From positions 1-53,957 of the forward strand of contig JAISUI010000091.1 in assembly GCA_031272155.1 (NCBI GenBank): DNA of 53,957 nt, given 5' to 3'. Position numbers and translations under genes: made by a program. Position 1 is the stretch's first letter, and every line of letters begins with the position of its first letter. The notes under the pieces are model-generated. The model was given only the letters and a program-made list of their open reading frames with translations. It was not told where the DNA came from and made no database searches. This DNA comes from Tannerella sp. (GTDB taxonomy: Bacteria > Bacteroidota > Bacteroidia > Bacteroidales > Tannerellaceae). Of this stretch, positions 34,880 through 44,584 are shown one piece after another.

Positions 34880-36691
34880 TTAATTCCATCCGAAAGGTTG
34901 TTTCAATTCCGGATTAAGCACTATCTGTCCTTGCGGGATAGGTCTGTAGTAGAATTTCGGTTCTTCCCATTTTCTGCCCGCTTTATCGGTCGTGAACATA
35001 ACGCGTCCGGACGTGCCGTTTTCAAGATAGAACTGCGTTGGGGCGCCGTTTGCTTCTTCAAGATACTGCAATGACAGTTTGCTTTTTACTTCATCCGGCA
35101 GCGATGCTATCGGACCCTCTTCGCCGGGTTTGGCAAGAATAGCGATATCGGGAACGCCGTCGCCGGTTACGTCGTAAGCGCCAAGCCCTGATATATAGAT
35201 GCCTTGCGCCGGGGCTGCAAACAGTTCGCCGGCATACCAGCGATGAAGGTCGTTCAGGCGAAGACCCTCGCAAGCAAGCTCCGAACGCCGCTCGCGACGT
35301 ATCGCAAGCACGGTGTTGTCGGTCGTCTTCTTATATTGCTGACGAAGAGTCTCATCCACTTCGCGGCTTGCGTCGAAATTGGGCATTCCCAAGCGTGCAC
35401 GCAGCAGGTTGATACTCCTGTTTGCGTCGTCGGCAGTGAACTGACCCAACTCCGCCTTTGCCTCCGCATAGTTGAGCAACACCTCGCCCAGACGGTAGAT
35501 AACAATACCTTCCGAAGAAGCGTCGCTGGTTTTACGCCATGCCGGATCGGGATAGAATTTAAGTTGCGGATAACCGCCGAAAGGGGGCGTCGGATTGCCG
35601 TAAGTAGGGTCTTTCTCACCAAAACCCGGATAAACGCCAACTTCCGCCATTCGCGGGTCACGATCCGTAAATACTTCCACGTATGGCTTTGTATCATAGC
35701 CCGTTACCGAACTGAACGGCTTGCCGTCTTTCGTCAGGAAGTTATCCATCAGACTGCGACTCAATCCGAAATCCACTTTGATACGACCTACGCCTACGCT
35801 ACGGTACGACGGGTCGTAATCAGCCCAATGAATAATTTCGCTCACAGGCGCGAGGTTTTGCGAATGAAACAGCGTGCGGTATCCGATGGAGCCGGTGATG
35901 CCGTTGCCAAGGTCTTCGAGGTCGGCGGAGCTGCCGTTAATTGAGAACGCGCCGCTGTTCATGATAGCCTCGCTCGCCGTAACTGCTTTCTGTAAGAACT
36001 GCGAAGCGGTGGAGGCGAGGTTCAACTCATCGTGATACTTGCGAAACGTGCCTTCAAAGAGGCAGAAACGCGAGAGCAAGGCATAAGCGCAATATTTGTG
36101 AATGCGCGTTTTATTGCCCATCTCGGCGCTCATGTTAGCCGCCGCAAACTCAAGGTCTGCAATGATAGAATCAACTACCAGCGCGCGCGGGTCTGCCGCC
36201 TTAAACAGGTCGGGGTCGTCCGAAGCAAGAGCCTTGTTCGTCCATGGAACGTCGGAATAAAGTTGCACCTTTTTGATGTAAAACCATGCACGCATATACC
36301 GGGCTATGCCGATGTAATTGTTTATGTCAGCCTCGTTGCCCTCGGCTTTACCCGCATTCTGGAGGAAGAAATTAACGCTGCGCAGACTGCCCCAGTCATC
36401 CCAACCGCCAGCCGTTGCCGACGACAAAGTGCCTTTGAGCATATTCCACGTGTCGTTCGTCATGGAATATATAGTAACGTTGTCGTTAGTATCGTCGGTA
36501 AACGAACCGCCGGTGAGCAGGTTGCCGTCGTTATACAATCCGTTGATGTACGACTTCAGGTCGTCGGCGTTCTTGAAATAGCCGCCTTCCGAAATAGCCG
36601 TCTTGGGGTAACGGTCCATAAACTCGTCGTTACATGAGGCGAACATTGTGAGTACGCCCATCAATACAATGAAATATTTTATATTTTTCAT
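34880..36691 (-). CDS. SusD/RagB-family glycan-binding lipoprotein
   Basis: This is a 603-residue lipoprotein (Cys20 in FASC). The mature start NDEFMDRYPKTAISEGGYF is typical for SusD, as are LYSDVPWTNKAL, KAADPRALVVDSII and the C-terminal VLAIRRERRSELACEGLRLNDLHRW helix; it ends YYRPIPQGQIVLNPELKQPFGW in the manner of the family. It pairs with the SusC 20 bases upstream and presumably captures a different glycan from the first pair, since the two SusD proteins differ throughout outside conserved helices. Confidence 0.96.
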   Translation of the reverse strand: MKNIKYFIVLMGVLTMFASCNDEFMDRYPKTAISEGGYFKNADDLKSYINGLYNDGNLLTGGSFTDDTNDNVTIYSMTNDTWNMLKGTLSSATAGGWDDWGSLRSVNFFLQNAGKAEGNEADINNYIGIARYMRAWFYIKKVQLYSDVPWTNKALASDDPDLFKAADPRALVVDSIIADLEFAAANMSAEMGNKTRIHKYCAYALLSRFCLFEGTFRKYHDELNLASTASQFLQKAVTASEAIMNSGAFSINGSSADLEDLGNGITGSIGYRTLFHSQNLAPVSEIIHWADYDPSYRSVGVGRIKVDFGLSRSLMDNFLTKDGKPFSSVTGYDTKPYVEVFTDRDPRMAEVGVYPGFGEKDPTYGNPTPPFGGYPQLKFYPDPAWRKTSDASSEGIVIYRLGEVLLNYAEAKAELGQFTADDANRSINLLRARLGMPNFDASREVDETLRQQYKKTTDNTVLAIRRERRSELACEGLRLNDLHRWYAGELFAAPAQGIYISGLGAYDVTGDGVPDIAILAKPGEEGPIASLPDEVKSKLSLQYLEEANGAPTQFYLENGTSGRVMFTTDKAGRKWEEPKFYYRPIPQGQIVLNPELKQPFGWN

Positions 36692-36711
36692 ATCTTTATC
36701 TGTTTAAATGA

Positions 36712-39700
36712 TTAAAAATTCAGGTTTAAACCAAATGAATACACTCTCTGTAACGGATATTGGCTACCTCTGTACTCGCCGTTAAGTATTTCAGGATCAA
36801 TTTCTTTGACGTCAATTCCTGAAATGGTAAACAGATTCTCGCCGCTAAAGAATACGCGCATATTACTGATCCTCAAGTGGTTTGTAAGATGGGAGGGCAG
36901 TGTATAGCCTATTGTCAGATTTTTAAGACGGATATAGGAAGCGTCCTGCAGATACTTTGTTTGCGGGGTGCTAAGTTCCGACTTCAGCCCCGCTATGCTA
37001 TAATCTTCTGCTATATATTGTTTTACGCGCGGAAAATAAGCATTCGGATTTTCAGGCGTCCAATGGTCGAGGTTCTTGCGGATAGGCGTTGCCCACGGCT
37101 GTCCGTAAATGCCCCAGAACGTATGCAGCAGCGCAGGCGGATACCAGTCGCGCTTACCCGTTCCCTGAAAGAACATACGCAGGTCGAAGCCTTTCCAGTC
37201 GCCGTCAATTGTGAACGAATACGGCAGGCGAATGCTACTGTTTCCTATTATTTTGCGATCGCCCGGATCGTCAACTGTGCTGTTGCCGTAAGTAATCTCG
37301 CCGTCGCCATTGATGTCGGCAAACTTCAAGTCGCCTACATAGAACATATACTTTGTATCGTCCGAACCGACTTTTGTCTGGTCAGGCGAGAGTTCAATCT
37401 CGTCGTCCGACTGGAAATAACCCAGTGTAGTCAGACCCCAAATCTCGCCGATCTCCTGACCTTCGTAGTAATTGCTAAGAAGTTTATTGGGATTGTCGAA
37501 CTTGGTAATCCACGAGCGACTGTCGGCAAGCATCACACGGACGCCGTAGTTCAACGGCGAACCGCCTACGTCCACCTTGTCGCGGTAGCCGATGCTCAGC
37601 TCCCAACCTTTCGTTTTAAGGTCGGCAGCATTGGTGTTTGGCTCTGAAGCTCCATAGAAAGCGGGAAGTTGTTTACTCTTCGTCAGCATACCTTCCGTAT
37701 AGCGCGTGTAGATGTCGAACGACACGTCCAGGCGGTTGTTAAGCATCGTCAGGTCAATACCGCCGTTCACCGTGCGCACCTGCTCCCACGTAAGGTTGCC
37801 TGCCACCGGAGTAGGCTGATAGACGCCCATCGGTTGCTCGCCGTCAATCACTGTTCCTATTAAACCCGAACCCATTGTAGCTAAATAAGGATAGTAATTG
37901 GAGTTTATCTGATTACCAAGCGTACCATACGAACCACGCAGTTTCAACTGGTCTATCTTCAGTTTGGCTGCAAGCTCTTCTGCGAATTTCTCCCGCGAAA
38001 GAACCCATGCCAGCGAACCGGAGGGGAAGAAACCGAACCGGTCAGCTTTTGGGAAACGCGACGAGCCGTCGTAACGACCGCTGAACTCGGCTATATACTT
38101 GTTATCGAAGATGTAGTTGAGACGATAGAACGTGCCGCGAAGAGCCAACTCGTTAATAGCCTCCGTCATAGACATATCGCCATAAGCAAGCTGAATACTT
38201 GGCAGACTGGTGCTAAACAGCTTGTTGTGCCTTGCATAAACGCTGCTTGCATGCAACAGTTCCTGATTGAAACCGGCCACCGCCGAAACGAAATGCTTAC
38301 CGGCAAACGTCTTGTGGAAATCGCCATAAATATTATAGACGGTGTAGAAGTTGAGGTCGTTGGTGCTCGACGCCCAGCTCTGACTGCCGCCGTCGGCATA
38401 GTACGCCTGAACAGGGTCATTCTCGCCCGCGCGATAGTACGACGGATAGACGCCCTTGTCAACCGTGCTGTAATAACGCCGGAAGTTGGCGTCGGCCTTG
38501 ACTGCGAACACGTCTTTGACAATGTCGAGTTTCGTATTGAACGAAGCCTGTACTTCTGTTACGTCATTATTCACCCGTCCGCCGTCTTTCAACATACCGG
38601 GAAGGTCTGCATAACCTTTGTTCTGCGTTCCATCGGGGTTAGGTATTAATGGATAAACAGCATCCTCTTCTATCACCAAACCATGAAGATTATGGTCTAA
38701 CTTTGAAGGGTAGTTATAACCCGTTGTAGCCAAAGTAATTGTAGAGCCGACATTCCACCATTTGGTAAGGTTGAAATCGCCATTGGCACGCACGTTGTAA
38801 CGTTTGTAGGCGTTCTCATAAATCACGATGCCGTCTTGCTGATAGTATCCGGCGCTGACCATGTACGAGCCTTTGTCGTTCTGCTGCGCTACCCGCACAT
38901 TGGCGTTGTAAGTAGCCGCTGTCGTATTATAGACAACATCCTGCCAGTTTGTCTCGTAATAATATCCCCATGAGGTCGGACTATAGACGCCGCCACGAGG
39001 GAACACAATACGCGGGAGCGTCGGGTCGGCTTTTACCTTTGCAGCGTATTCGCGCTCGGACGTGTCGTAGATAGTACGCAAGGGATAGCCCGATTCGTAC
39101 GTAAGCTGCATGAAATCAACAACGTCGGTAACGAGGTCGGGCATGTTATACCATTCCCGAATGCCATAAGTAGCGTCGGCGCTGATGTCCAACTTACTGC
39201 TCTTGGCAGTCTTGGTAGTGATAAGCACCACGCCAAAGGCTGCACGAGCGCCGTAAATTGCCGATGCCGAAGCATCTTTGAGTACCGACACGCTTTCGAT
39301 GTCCGACGGATTGATACGGGCAAGCTCTGCCGGTGAAACCGGTACGTTATCAACGAGGATAAACGCGCTACCGCCGTTGATAGAAGTGTAACCGCGAATG
39401 TTGATGTCGGGGGCATAGTTGGCGCGTCCGCTCGACATCTCGATGTTGAGGTTCGCCGCCGCACCCTGCAATGCAAGGTTCGCATTGCTCACCGTGCGGT
39501 TCTCAAGCGTCTTGCCGGATACGGCTTGTACCGCACCAGAAAGATTGACCTTCTTCTGCGTGCCGTAACCTACGACAACCACCTCCTCAAGCGCCAAATA
39601 GTCTTCCAAAAGCTTTATATTCAATGGAGCGCCTTCACGAAACAGTGAAGCGGCAATTTCCTGCGTCGCGTATCCTATGTAGGAGACCACAAGTACAGCA

Positions 39701-40209
39701 TTGTTGTTTACTGTAATAGTGAAATTACCGTCAACATCGGTCGGAATCCCATTGGTGGTGCCTTTTTCAACTACGTTCACGCCGATCAGGGGTTCGCCAT
39801 TGACATCCGTCACCTTTCCGGAGACCGGTTTGCCTTGTTGCTGCTGAATCATTTCTTCAACCACTGCAACAGGCATTTCTTTACGGGTAATAAAAATTTG
39901 CCGGTCGCGAATCACATAACCGTTGTCCGTACCTTTAAACAGTTGGTCAAGAATTTTGTCCACTGTCTGGTTTTCCGCACGAACGCTGACCTTCCGTTTC
40001 ACATCCAAGACGTCGTCATAATAGAAAAAGATATATTCGCTCTTTTTCTCAATTTCTCTGAACACGTCCTTCACTGTTTTATTCTCCAGTTTGACAGTTA
40101 AATAGGTCTCCTGGGAATAACTGCTCGTCGCATAACAAAAACTCATTCCGATAAACAGGAATACGCTTGTTAATCTAATGACTTCAATTGTTCTTCTAAA
40201 ATTCACCAT
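36712..40209 (-). CDS. SusC/RagA-family TonB-dependent transporter with STN signalling domain
   Basis: The 1165-residue transporter has a signal peptide, then an STN (secretin/TonB short N-terminal) domain at about 36-110 (LTVKLENKTVKDVFREIE, KILDQLFKGTDNGYVI). A carboxypeptidase-D-like domain (VSGKVTDVNGEPLIGVNVV), ALEEVVVVGYGTQKKVNLSGAV, the plug (DINIRGYTSINGG, LKDASASAIYGARA) and the barrel ending YSFGLNLNF follow. The STN domain is what contacts FecR-type anti-sigma factors, and the fecR-like gene lies only 12 bases upstream, so signal-linked control is well supported. It imports a glycan of unknown identity. Confidence 0.96.
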   Translation of the reverse strand: MVNFRRTIEVIRLTSVFLFIGMSFCYATSSYSQETYLTVKLENKTVKDVFREIEKKSEYIFFYYDDVLDVKRKVSVRAENQTVDKILDQLFKGTDNGYVIRDRQIFITRKEMPVAVVEEMIQQQQGKPVSGKVTDVNGEPLIGVNVVEKGTTNGIPTDVDGNFTITVNNNAVLVVSYIGYATQEIAASLFREGAPLNIKLLEDYLALEEVVVVGYGTQKKVNLSGAVQAVSGKTLENRTVSNANLALQGAAANLNIEMSSGRANYAPDINIRGYTSINGGSAFILVDNVPVSPAELARINPSDIESVSVLKDASASAIYGARAAFGVVLITTKTAKSSKLDISADATYGIREWYNMPDLVTDVVDFMQLTYESGYPLRTIYDTSEREYAAKVKADPTLPRIVFPRGGVYSPTSWGYYYETNWQDVVYNTTAATYNANVRVAQQNDKGSYMVSAGYYQQDGIVIYENAYKRYNVRANGDFNLTKWWNVGSTITLATTGYNYPSKLDHNLHGLVIEEDAVYPLIPNPDGTQNKGYADLPGMLKDGGRVNNDVTEVQASFNTKLDIVKDVFAVKADANFRRYYSTVDKGVYPSYYRAGENDPVQAYYADGGSQSWASSTNDLNFYTVYNIYGDFHKTFAGKHFVSAVAGFNQELLHASSVYARHNKLFSTSLPSIQLAYGDMSMTEAINELALRGTFYRLNYIFDNKYIAEFSGRYDGSSRFPKADRFGFFPSGSLAWVLSREKFAEELAAKLKIDQLKLRGSYGTLGNQINSNYYPYLATMGSGLIGTVIDGEQPMGVYQPTPVAGNLTWEQVRTVNGGIDLTMLNNRLDVSFDIYTRYTEGMLTKSKQLPAFYGASEPNTNAADLKTKGWELSIGYRDKVDVGGSPLNYGVRVMLADSRSWITKFDNPNKLLSNYYEGQEIGEIWGLTTLGYFQSDDEIELSPDQTKVGSDDTKYMFYVGDLKFADINGDGEITYGNSTVDDPGDRKIIGNSSIRLPYSFTIDGDWKGFDLRMFFQGTGKRDWYPPALLHTFWGIYGQPWATPIRKNLDHWTPENPNAYFPRVKQYIAEDYSIAGLKSELSTPQTKYLQDASYIRLKNLTIGYTLPSHLTNHLRISNMRVFFSGENLFTISGIDVKEIDPEILNGEYRGSQYPLQRVYSFGLNLNF

Positions 40210-40221
40210 GTAATTAAAAAT

Positions 40222-41424
40222 TTATTTATTAATAATACGATATTGATTATCATCGAAAATGCATTTTACGGGCGCCGTCAGGGCAATGCCGTTGAGCACC
40301 TCGTTGAGATTGTCCTTCAAATCTAATTTGCCGGAGCATTTCAACCGCGTCACTGCCGGATCACAACTGATCTCTATCCCGTAGTAGCGCGAAAGCCGTT
40401 TCAGAATCACTTCAAGATTTTCACTCTCATATTGATATATGCCTGATATCCAGGAAATATAATCTTCCACCTCGACATGTTCCACCTGCGTACTGCCATT
40501 AGCATACGTAAACATTTCGTTGGGAACAAGCCGGACTTCGTTCTTATTGTCCGACCGCACCCTAATACTTCCCGAAACAAGCACCAAACTTTTCTCCGTA
40601 TCGTTTTCGTAAGCCATGACGTTAAACGTCGTTCCCAATACTTCGGCAACAAACGTCTTTGTCTTGACGACAAACGGGCACTGTTCTTTGTGTGTCACAT
40701 CAAGAAACACCTCGCCATCCACATAGATTTCGCGCATTTTGCCATTGAAAGCCACCGGATAAACAACTCGCGTAGAAGCATTGACCCACATCTGCGTGCC
40801 GTCAGCCAGCGTCAGTTTAGAACGCTTGCCTTGGGGGACAACCAACTGATTATAAATGATTGCCGCTTCGTCCTGTTTCCGATTTTGGTCTTTGGGGAGT
40901 TCCGTCGTTTGACTGTTAATTTCGATGCCATCGTTCTTATAGGCGATTTCAGCATCTTCACCTTCGAGCGAAATGGCCTGATTATCTGCAAGTACAAGTT
41001 GAATATTAACTCCATGTACGTCAGGCGCTTTCACCATTTCGATGCCTTGTACGGGAGCAGTGGCGTCCTGTTCATTCCAGAAGAACAACAGCAGGAAAAC
41101 TGCCGCAACCATGCTTGCCGCCAAAGCCACTACACGACGGAAAAGGCGGGCTTTCTTTTGCGTGTTGTTTCTATTCTCGCACTGGATAGCATCCCATAAC
41201 TCCATGATTTCGCCCGGAAGCGCTGTTTCCGGCTTCACCTGCACAGCACGGACGATACGACACGCCCATTCGTAATCGCAGGCATCCACTTCACCCGTGC
41301 GGACAGCTTCTTTCCAGCGTTGTTCCGATGCCGGATTCGGATGAATCACCGATGCTATAAATGAATCATCCTGAAGCAATTCTTCGAGTGCATCTGTTTG
41401 GTGTGTATAATTATCTTTTTGCAT
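40222..41424 (-). CDS. FecR-family anti-sigma factor
   Basis: This 400-residue inner-membrane protein has a cytoplasmic part, a single helix at about 90-110 (VVALAASMVAAVFLLLFFW) and a periplasmic FecR domain (LVVPQGKRSKLTLADGTQMWVNASTRVVYP, cited here by its core VVPQGKRSKLTLADGT). DUF4974 follows at the end (LEVILKRLSRYYGIEI, LNEVLNGIALTAPVKC). It passes the SusC STN signal to the sigma factor. It starts 11 bases after the sigma gene stop and ends 12 bases before susC. The tight spacing leaves no room for a separate susC promoter outside the fecR coding sequence. Confidence 0.94.
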   Translation of the reverse strand: MQKDNYTHQTDALEELLQDDSFIASVIHPNPASEQRWKEAVRTGEVDACDYEWACRIVRAVQVKPETALPGEIMELWDAIQCENRNNTQKKARLFRRVVALAASMVAAVFLLLFFWNEQDATAPVQGIEMVKAPDVHGVNIQLVLADNQAISLEGEDAEIAYKNDGIEINSQTTELPKDQNRKQDEAAIIYNQLVVPQGKRSKLTLADGTQMWVNASTRVVYPVAFNGKMREIYVDGEVFLDVTHKEQCPFVVKTKTFVAEVLGTTFNVMAYENDTEKSLVLVSGSIRVRSDNKNEVRLVPNEMFTYANGSTQVEHVEVEDYISWISGIYQYESENLEVILKRLSRYYGIEISCDPAVTRLKCSGKLDLKDNLNEVLNGIALTAPVKCIFDDNQYRIINK

Positions 41425-41435
41425 AATTTTTTCTT

Positions 41436-42050
41436 TTAACTGTTTGTTTTTAATTGAATACTTACGCCGTTGCCTCCTTTTTTTTCATATACCTCCCGGA
41501 CTCGCCGAATGGCGCGCTGGATGAGGTTTTGCACGGACTGGTAATTCATCTTCGTTATTTCACAAATCGCTTTCATATCCATCCCTTCCACGTAGCGGTA
41601 ATACATGACTTCCTTCTGACGTGGCGTCATCAATTCAAGGATATATTTTATTTTGCTTTTGGTCTCTTTTTCGTCTTCACGTTCAATATACTCATCTTCA
41701 ACGGAATATTCCACTGTAAAGACCGGCTCTATCGTATCAATATAATAGCGTTCATTTTCTTTCTGGAACAAGTTGTAAAACCTGTTTTTCAACGCTATAT
41801 AGAGATAGAGCAGGATGTTGTCCGTCGGCTTCAGGCGCTTCCGGTTTGCAAAGATTTTAACGAAAACATCCTGAATACAATCCTTGACAAGTTCCCTGTC
41901 GGGCGAAAAATGCAACCCAAAAGCAAACAACTTGTCGCTATACCTCTTATAAATAAGAGTATATGCATCATCATTGCCTGCGAGAAACTGATCCCAAAGC
42001 AATGAATCATCCATAACAGGATTGTCGGCAAGAAACAGTATATTATTCAT
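41436..42050 (-). CDS. ECF-type RNA polymerase sigma factor (FecI-like)
   Basis: The 204-residue sigma-70 family protein has region 2 at about 32-95 (YKRYSDKLFAFGLHF, DCIQDVFVKIFANR, LYLYIALKNRFYNLF) and region 4 at about 135-190 (LTPRQKEVMYYRYVEGMDMKAI with the recognition helix MNYQSVQNLIQRAIRRVRE). It directs polymerase to the SusC/SusD genes when released by FecR. The first ATG (42050) gives a 12-residue extension over the ATG at 42014 (MDDSLLWDQF), and either could be used. No consensus promoter is seen upstream, only long T/A runs at 42108-42128. Confidence 0.93.
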   Translation of the reverse strand: MNNILFLADNPVMDDSLLWDQFLAGNDDAYTLIYKRYSDKLFAFGLHFSPDRELVKDCIQDVFVKIFANRKRLKPTDNILLYLYIALKNRFYNLFQKENERYYIDTIEPVFTVEYSVEDEYIEREDEKETKSKIKYILELMTPRQKEVMYYRYVEGMDMKAICEITKMNYQSVQNLIQRAIRRVREVYEKKGGNGVSIQLKTNS

Positions 42051-42166
42051 AACACAACATTCTGTAACAAGAACAGCAATAATGAAAAAATATACTCACT
42101 TTGAGGGATTTTTTTTTGATTTTTTTTCGGGTGCATCCTGTAAAACAATAATTGGTTAAATAACAA

Positions 42167-42208
42167 AACAATTGAATAACTGAGGCAACATTCAGTTATT
42201 CAATTGTT
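42167..42208 (-). terminator. Perfect 17-pair hairpin after the MFS gene
   Basis: A 17-base arm at 42167-42183 pairs without a mismatch with 42192-42208 around the 8-base loop GGCAACAT. On the minus strand it is followed by a TTGTTATTTA run, so it can end the uronate operon 59 bases after the transporter stop. A smaller GGGCA/TGCCC repeat lies between. It also lies 117 bases upstream of the sigma-factor start, insulating that gene. Confidence 0.65.
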
Positions 42209-42267
42209 CTATGATTCGGATTTTTACGGGCAATGCAGGCATGCCCTTTCATCTGTATCTTCTGTTG

Positions 42268-43731
42268 TTACACGGTAATCGACTTGTACTTCGGCACCAG
42301 CGCTTTCATGATAATCCATGCAAGCAGGTAAGCCAATGAACAGATAATAAACATGATGCCATAGCCTGTTTCGATTGTGCCAAGCGCTTTGTAATGGTCA
42401 AGTAACAGTCCGGCCGCCCAGGCTATCAGCATCCCTCCGGCAGCGCCGGCCATCCCGCCAATACCCGTAACCGATGCCACAGCTCGCTTTGGAAACATGT
42501 CCGAAACCGTTGTGAAAATATTAGCCGACCAGGCCTGGTGTGCTGCCATGGCCATTCCTATAACAATCACTGTGTACCAAGTATTTATATGGCCAAGATA
42601 TTGTGCTGCAAGCATCGTGAGCGGAATCAGGGCATAAAGGAACATGGATGTCATTCGCGCCCTGTAAACGGCATTTCCCCTGTTTATTAAATACTTGGGC
42701 AGCCATCCGCCAAATACGCTTCCAATAGTAGAAATAGTATAGGCGACTGCAAGGGCTATCGGCCAGATTATCAATCCTGAAACAGCTATTTTATCAAGCA
42801 GTGGCGTACTGCTGAACAGACTCTGAAAATTAGTCAGTTCCTTGAGTACGTCATCAAGAATGATCCCATCAGGCAAACCATTCGGATAGGCAGCCAGAAT
42901 TTTTGATTTGTTCTCACCTTCGAGAAACGAGGGCAGCCAGAATAGAAAAAACCACCATATCGGATCGGTCAGGAACTTACCGAAAAAGAAAGACCATGTT
43001 TGCCTGAACTTCAACAACCAGCCCCAACTTATTTTGCTGTTCTTTTCAGCATCACCCGACGTTTCCGGTTCGGTTTTTTCCGGCGTATCGTCTTTATCGC
43101 TGTGAATAAAGTCATACTCGGCCTGCGAAATTTTTTGCTCTTTCAGTTTGTCGGCAGGCGTTTTATAGCCAAACCACCAGAAAATAAGCCATACCAAGCC
43201 GATGGCGCCTGTCAGCACAAATGCCCATTCCCAACCCCAGTTCAGGGCGATCCAAGGCACACAGAGCGGAGCGACGATGGCGCCAATATTAGCGCCTGAA
43301 TTGTAAATGCCTGTCGCTAACGCGCGTTCCTTTTTGGGAAACCACTCGGCTATCGTTTTGTTCGCCGAAGGAAAATTGCCCGCTTCGGTAACGCCGAGGG
43401 CTGCCCGTGCAGCCCCAAAAGTAAAGGTGTTATGAGCCAGCCCATGTACCATTGCCGCAAGACTCCAGCCAAGCAACGAAAGGAAATAGCCTACTTTTGT
43501 CCCGATTTTATCAATGACGCGCCCGACAAACAATAGTCCAAGTGCATAAGCAAGTTGGAAAGCCATCACAACATGCGAATAATCCGACTCCGACCAGTTA
43601 AGGCTCGTTTCGAGGGTTGATTTTAACAGGCCAAGCACCTGACGATCAATGTAATTAATGGTTGTGGCAAAAAACACTAATGCGCAAATTGTCCACCTGT
43701 AATTTGTCATTTTTTGATTTAATACACTCAT
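42268..43731 (-). CDS. MFS transporter, hexuronate (ExuT-like) type
   Basis: The 487-residue, 12-helix major-facilitator protein of the anion:cation symporter family begins YRWTICALVFFATTINYIDRQ and keeps the ETGNFPSANKTIAEWFPKKERA-type loop (core ALGVTEAGNFPSA, EWFPKKERALATGIYN) and GWEWAFVLTGAIG. ExuT-like members import glucuronate, galacturonate or related acids. A roughly 80-residue insertion after helix 6 holds a charged SDKDDTPEKTEPETSGDAEK stretch. As last gene of the kduI-kdgK operon (26 bases after the dehydrogenase), it likely imports unsaturated uronates or their monomers across the inner membrane. Confidence 0.9.
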   Translation of the reverse strand: MSVLNQKMTNYRWTICALVFFATTINYIDRQVLGLLKSTLETSLNWSESDYSHVVMAFQLAYALGLLFVGRVIDKIGTKVGYFLSLLGWSLAAMVHGLAHNTFTFGAARAALGVTEAGNFPSANKTIAEWFPKKERALATGIYNSGANIGAIVAPLCVPWIALNWGWEWAFVLTGAIGLVWLIFWWFGYKTPADKLKEQKISQAEYDFIHSDKDDTPEKTEPETSGDAEKNSKISWGWLLKFRQTWSFFFGKFLTDPIWWFFLFWLPSFLEGENKSKILAAYPNGLPDGIILDDVLKELTNFQSLFSSTPLLDKIAVSGLIIWPIALAVAYTISTIGSVFGGWLPKYLINRGNAVYRARMTSMFLYALIPLTMLAAQYLGHINTWYTVIVIGMAMAAHQAWSANIFTTVSDMFPKRAVASVTGIGGMAGAAGGMLIAWAAGLLLDHYKALGTIETGYGIMFIICSLAYLLAWIIMKALVPKYKSITV

Positions 43732-43757
43732 AATAAATGCAATATTCTAATTTATAA

Positions 43758-44552
43758 CTAAGGTTGTTTCCCAATATAAGCCAGTATGCCGCCATCCACG
43801 TACAGCACGTGCCCGTTGACAAAATCGGAAGCGTCGGAAGCGAGGAACACAGCCGGACCCTGCAGGTCTTCAGGCGTGCCCCAGCGTGCTGCCGGCGTTT
43901 TAGCAATGATAAACTTATCGAACGGATGACGCGAGCCGTCGGGCTGCCGTTCGCGGAGCGGAGCGGTCTGAGGCGTTGCGATATAGCCCGGTCCGATGCC
44001 GTTGCACTGGATATTATACTCGCCGTATTCCGATGCGATATTGCGCGTCAGCATCTTCAGCCCGCCTTTGGCAGCCGCATAAGCCGACACCGTCTCACGC
44101 CCCAACTCGCTCATCATCGAGCAGATATTGATGATTTTGCCGTGCCCTTTCCGTATCATCACGGGAATGACGGCTTTGGCTACGATGAACGGAGCATTCA
44201 GGTCAACATCAATCACTTGCCTGAACTCGGCGGCGCTCATCTCGTGCATCGGGATACGCTTGATGATGCCCGCGTTATTGACAAGGATATCTATCACGCC
44301 GATTTCCTTTTCGATGGTGGCAACCATACGGTTCACCTGCTCTTCGTCCGTAACGTCGCAAACGAAGCCTCGCGCCTCGATGCCCAGTTCGCCGTAAGCC
44401 TTCAAACCCCGGTCAACCAGGTCCTGACGCAGGTCGTTAAACAGAATTGTCGCGCCCGCGCGATGAAACGCCGTCGCAATCGCAAATCCGATTCCGTAGG
44501 AAGCGCCCGTAACGAGCGCAATCTTGTCTTTCAGTGAAAATAATTTGTCCAT
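43758..44552 (-). CDS. Short-chain dehydrogenase, KduD/gluconate 5-dehydrogenase-like
   Basis: This is a 264-residue classical SDR with the NAD(P) loop TGASYGIG (15-22), NNAG (92-95) and the catalytic Ser145, Tyr158, Lys162. It has the C-terminal ARWGTPEDLQGPAVFLASDAS and VNGHVLYVDGG. The text is close to gluconate 5-dehydrogenases, but its operon with kduI and a KDG kinase makes 2-dehydro-3-deoxy-D-gluconate 5-dehydrogenase (KduD role) the best reading: it would reduce the KduI product to KDG. Sequence alone cannot decide between the two substrates. It starts 32 bases after the kinase stop. Confidence 0.88.
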   Translation of the reverse strand: MDKLFSLKDKIALVTGASYGIGFAIATAFHRAGATILFNDLRQDLVDRGLKAYGELGIEARGFVCDVTDEEQVNRMVATIEKEIGVIDILVNNAGIIKRIPMHEMSAAEFRQVIDVDLNAPFIVAKAVIPVMIRKGHGKIINICSMMSELGRETVSAYAAAKGGLKMLTRNIASEYGEYNIQCNGIGPGYIATPQTAPLRERQPDGSRHPFDKFIIAKTPAARWGTPEDLQGPAVFLASDASDFVNGHVLYVDGGILAYIGKQP

Positions 44553-44584
44553 TTTTATCTATTTTTTTAGTACTAATCAGTTAA

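Noticed and set aside
35204..35944. Long plus-strand frame opposite the second SusD
   Set aside because: Antisense shadow of a confident SusD gene.
36877..37647. Long plus-strand frame opposite the second SusC
   Set aside because: Antisense shadow; no domain visible and the SusC barrel is complete on the other strand.
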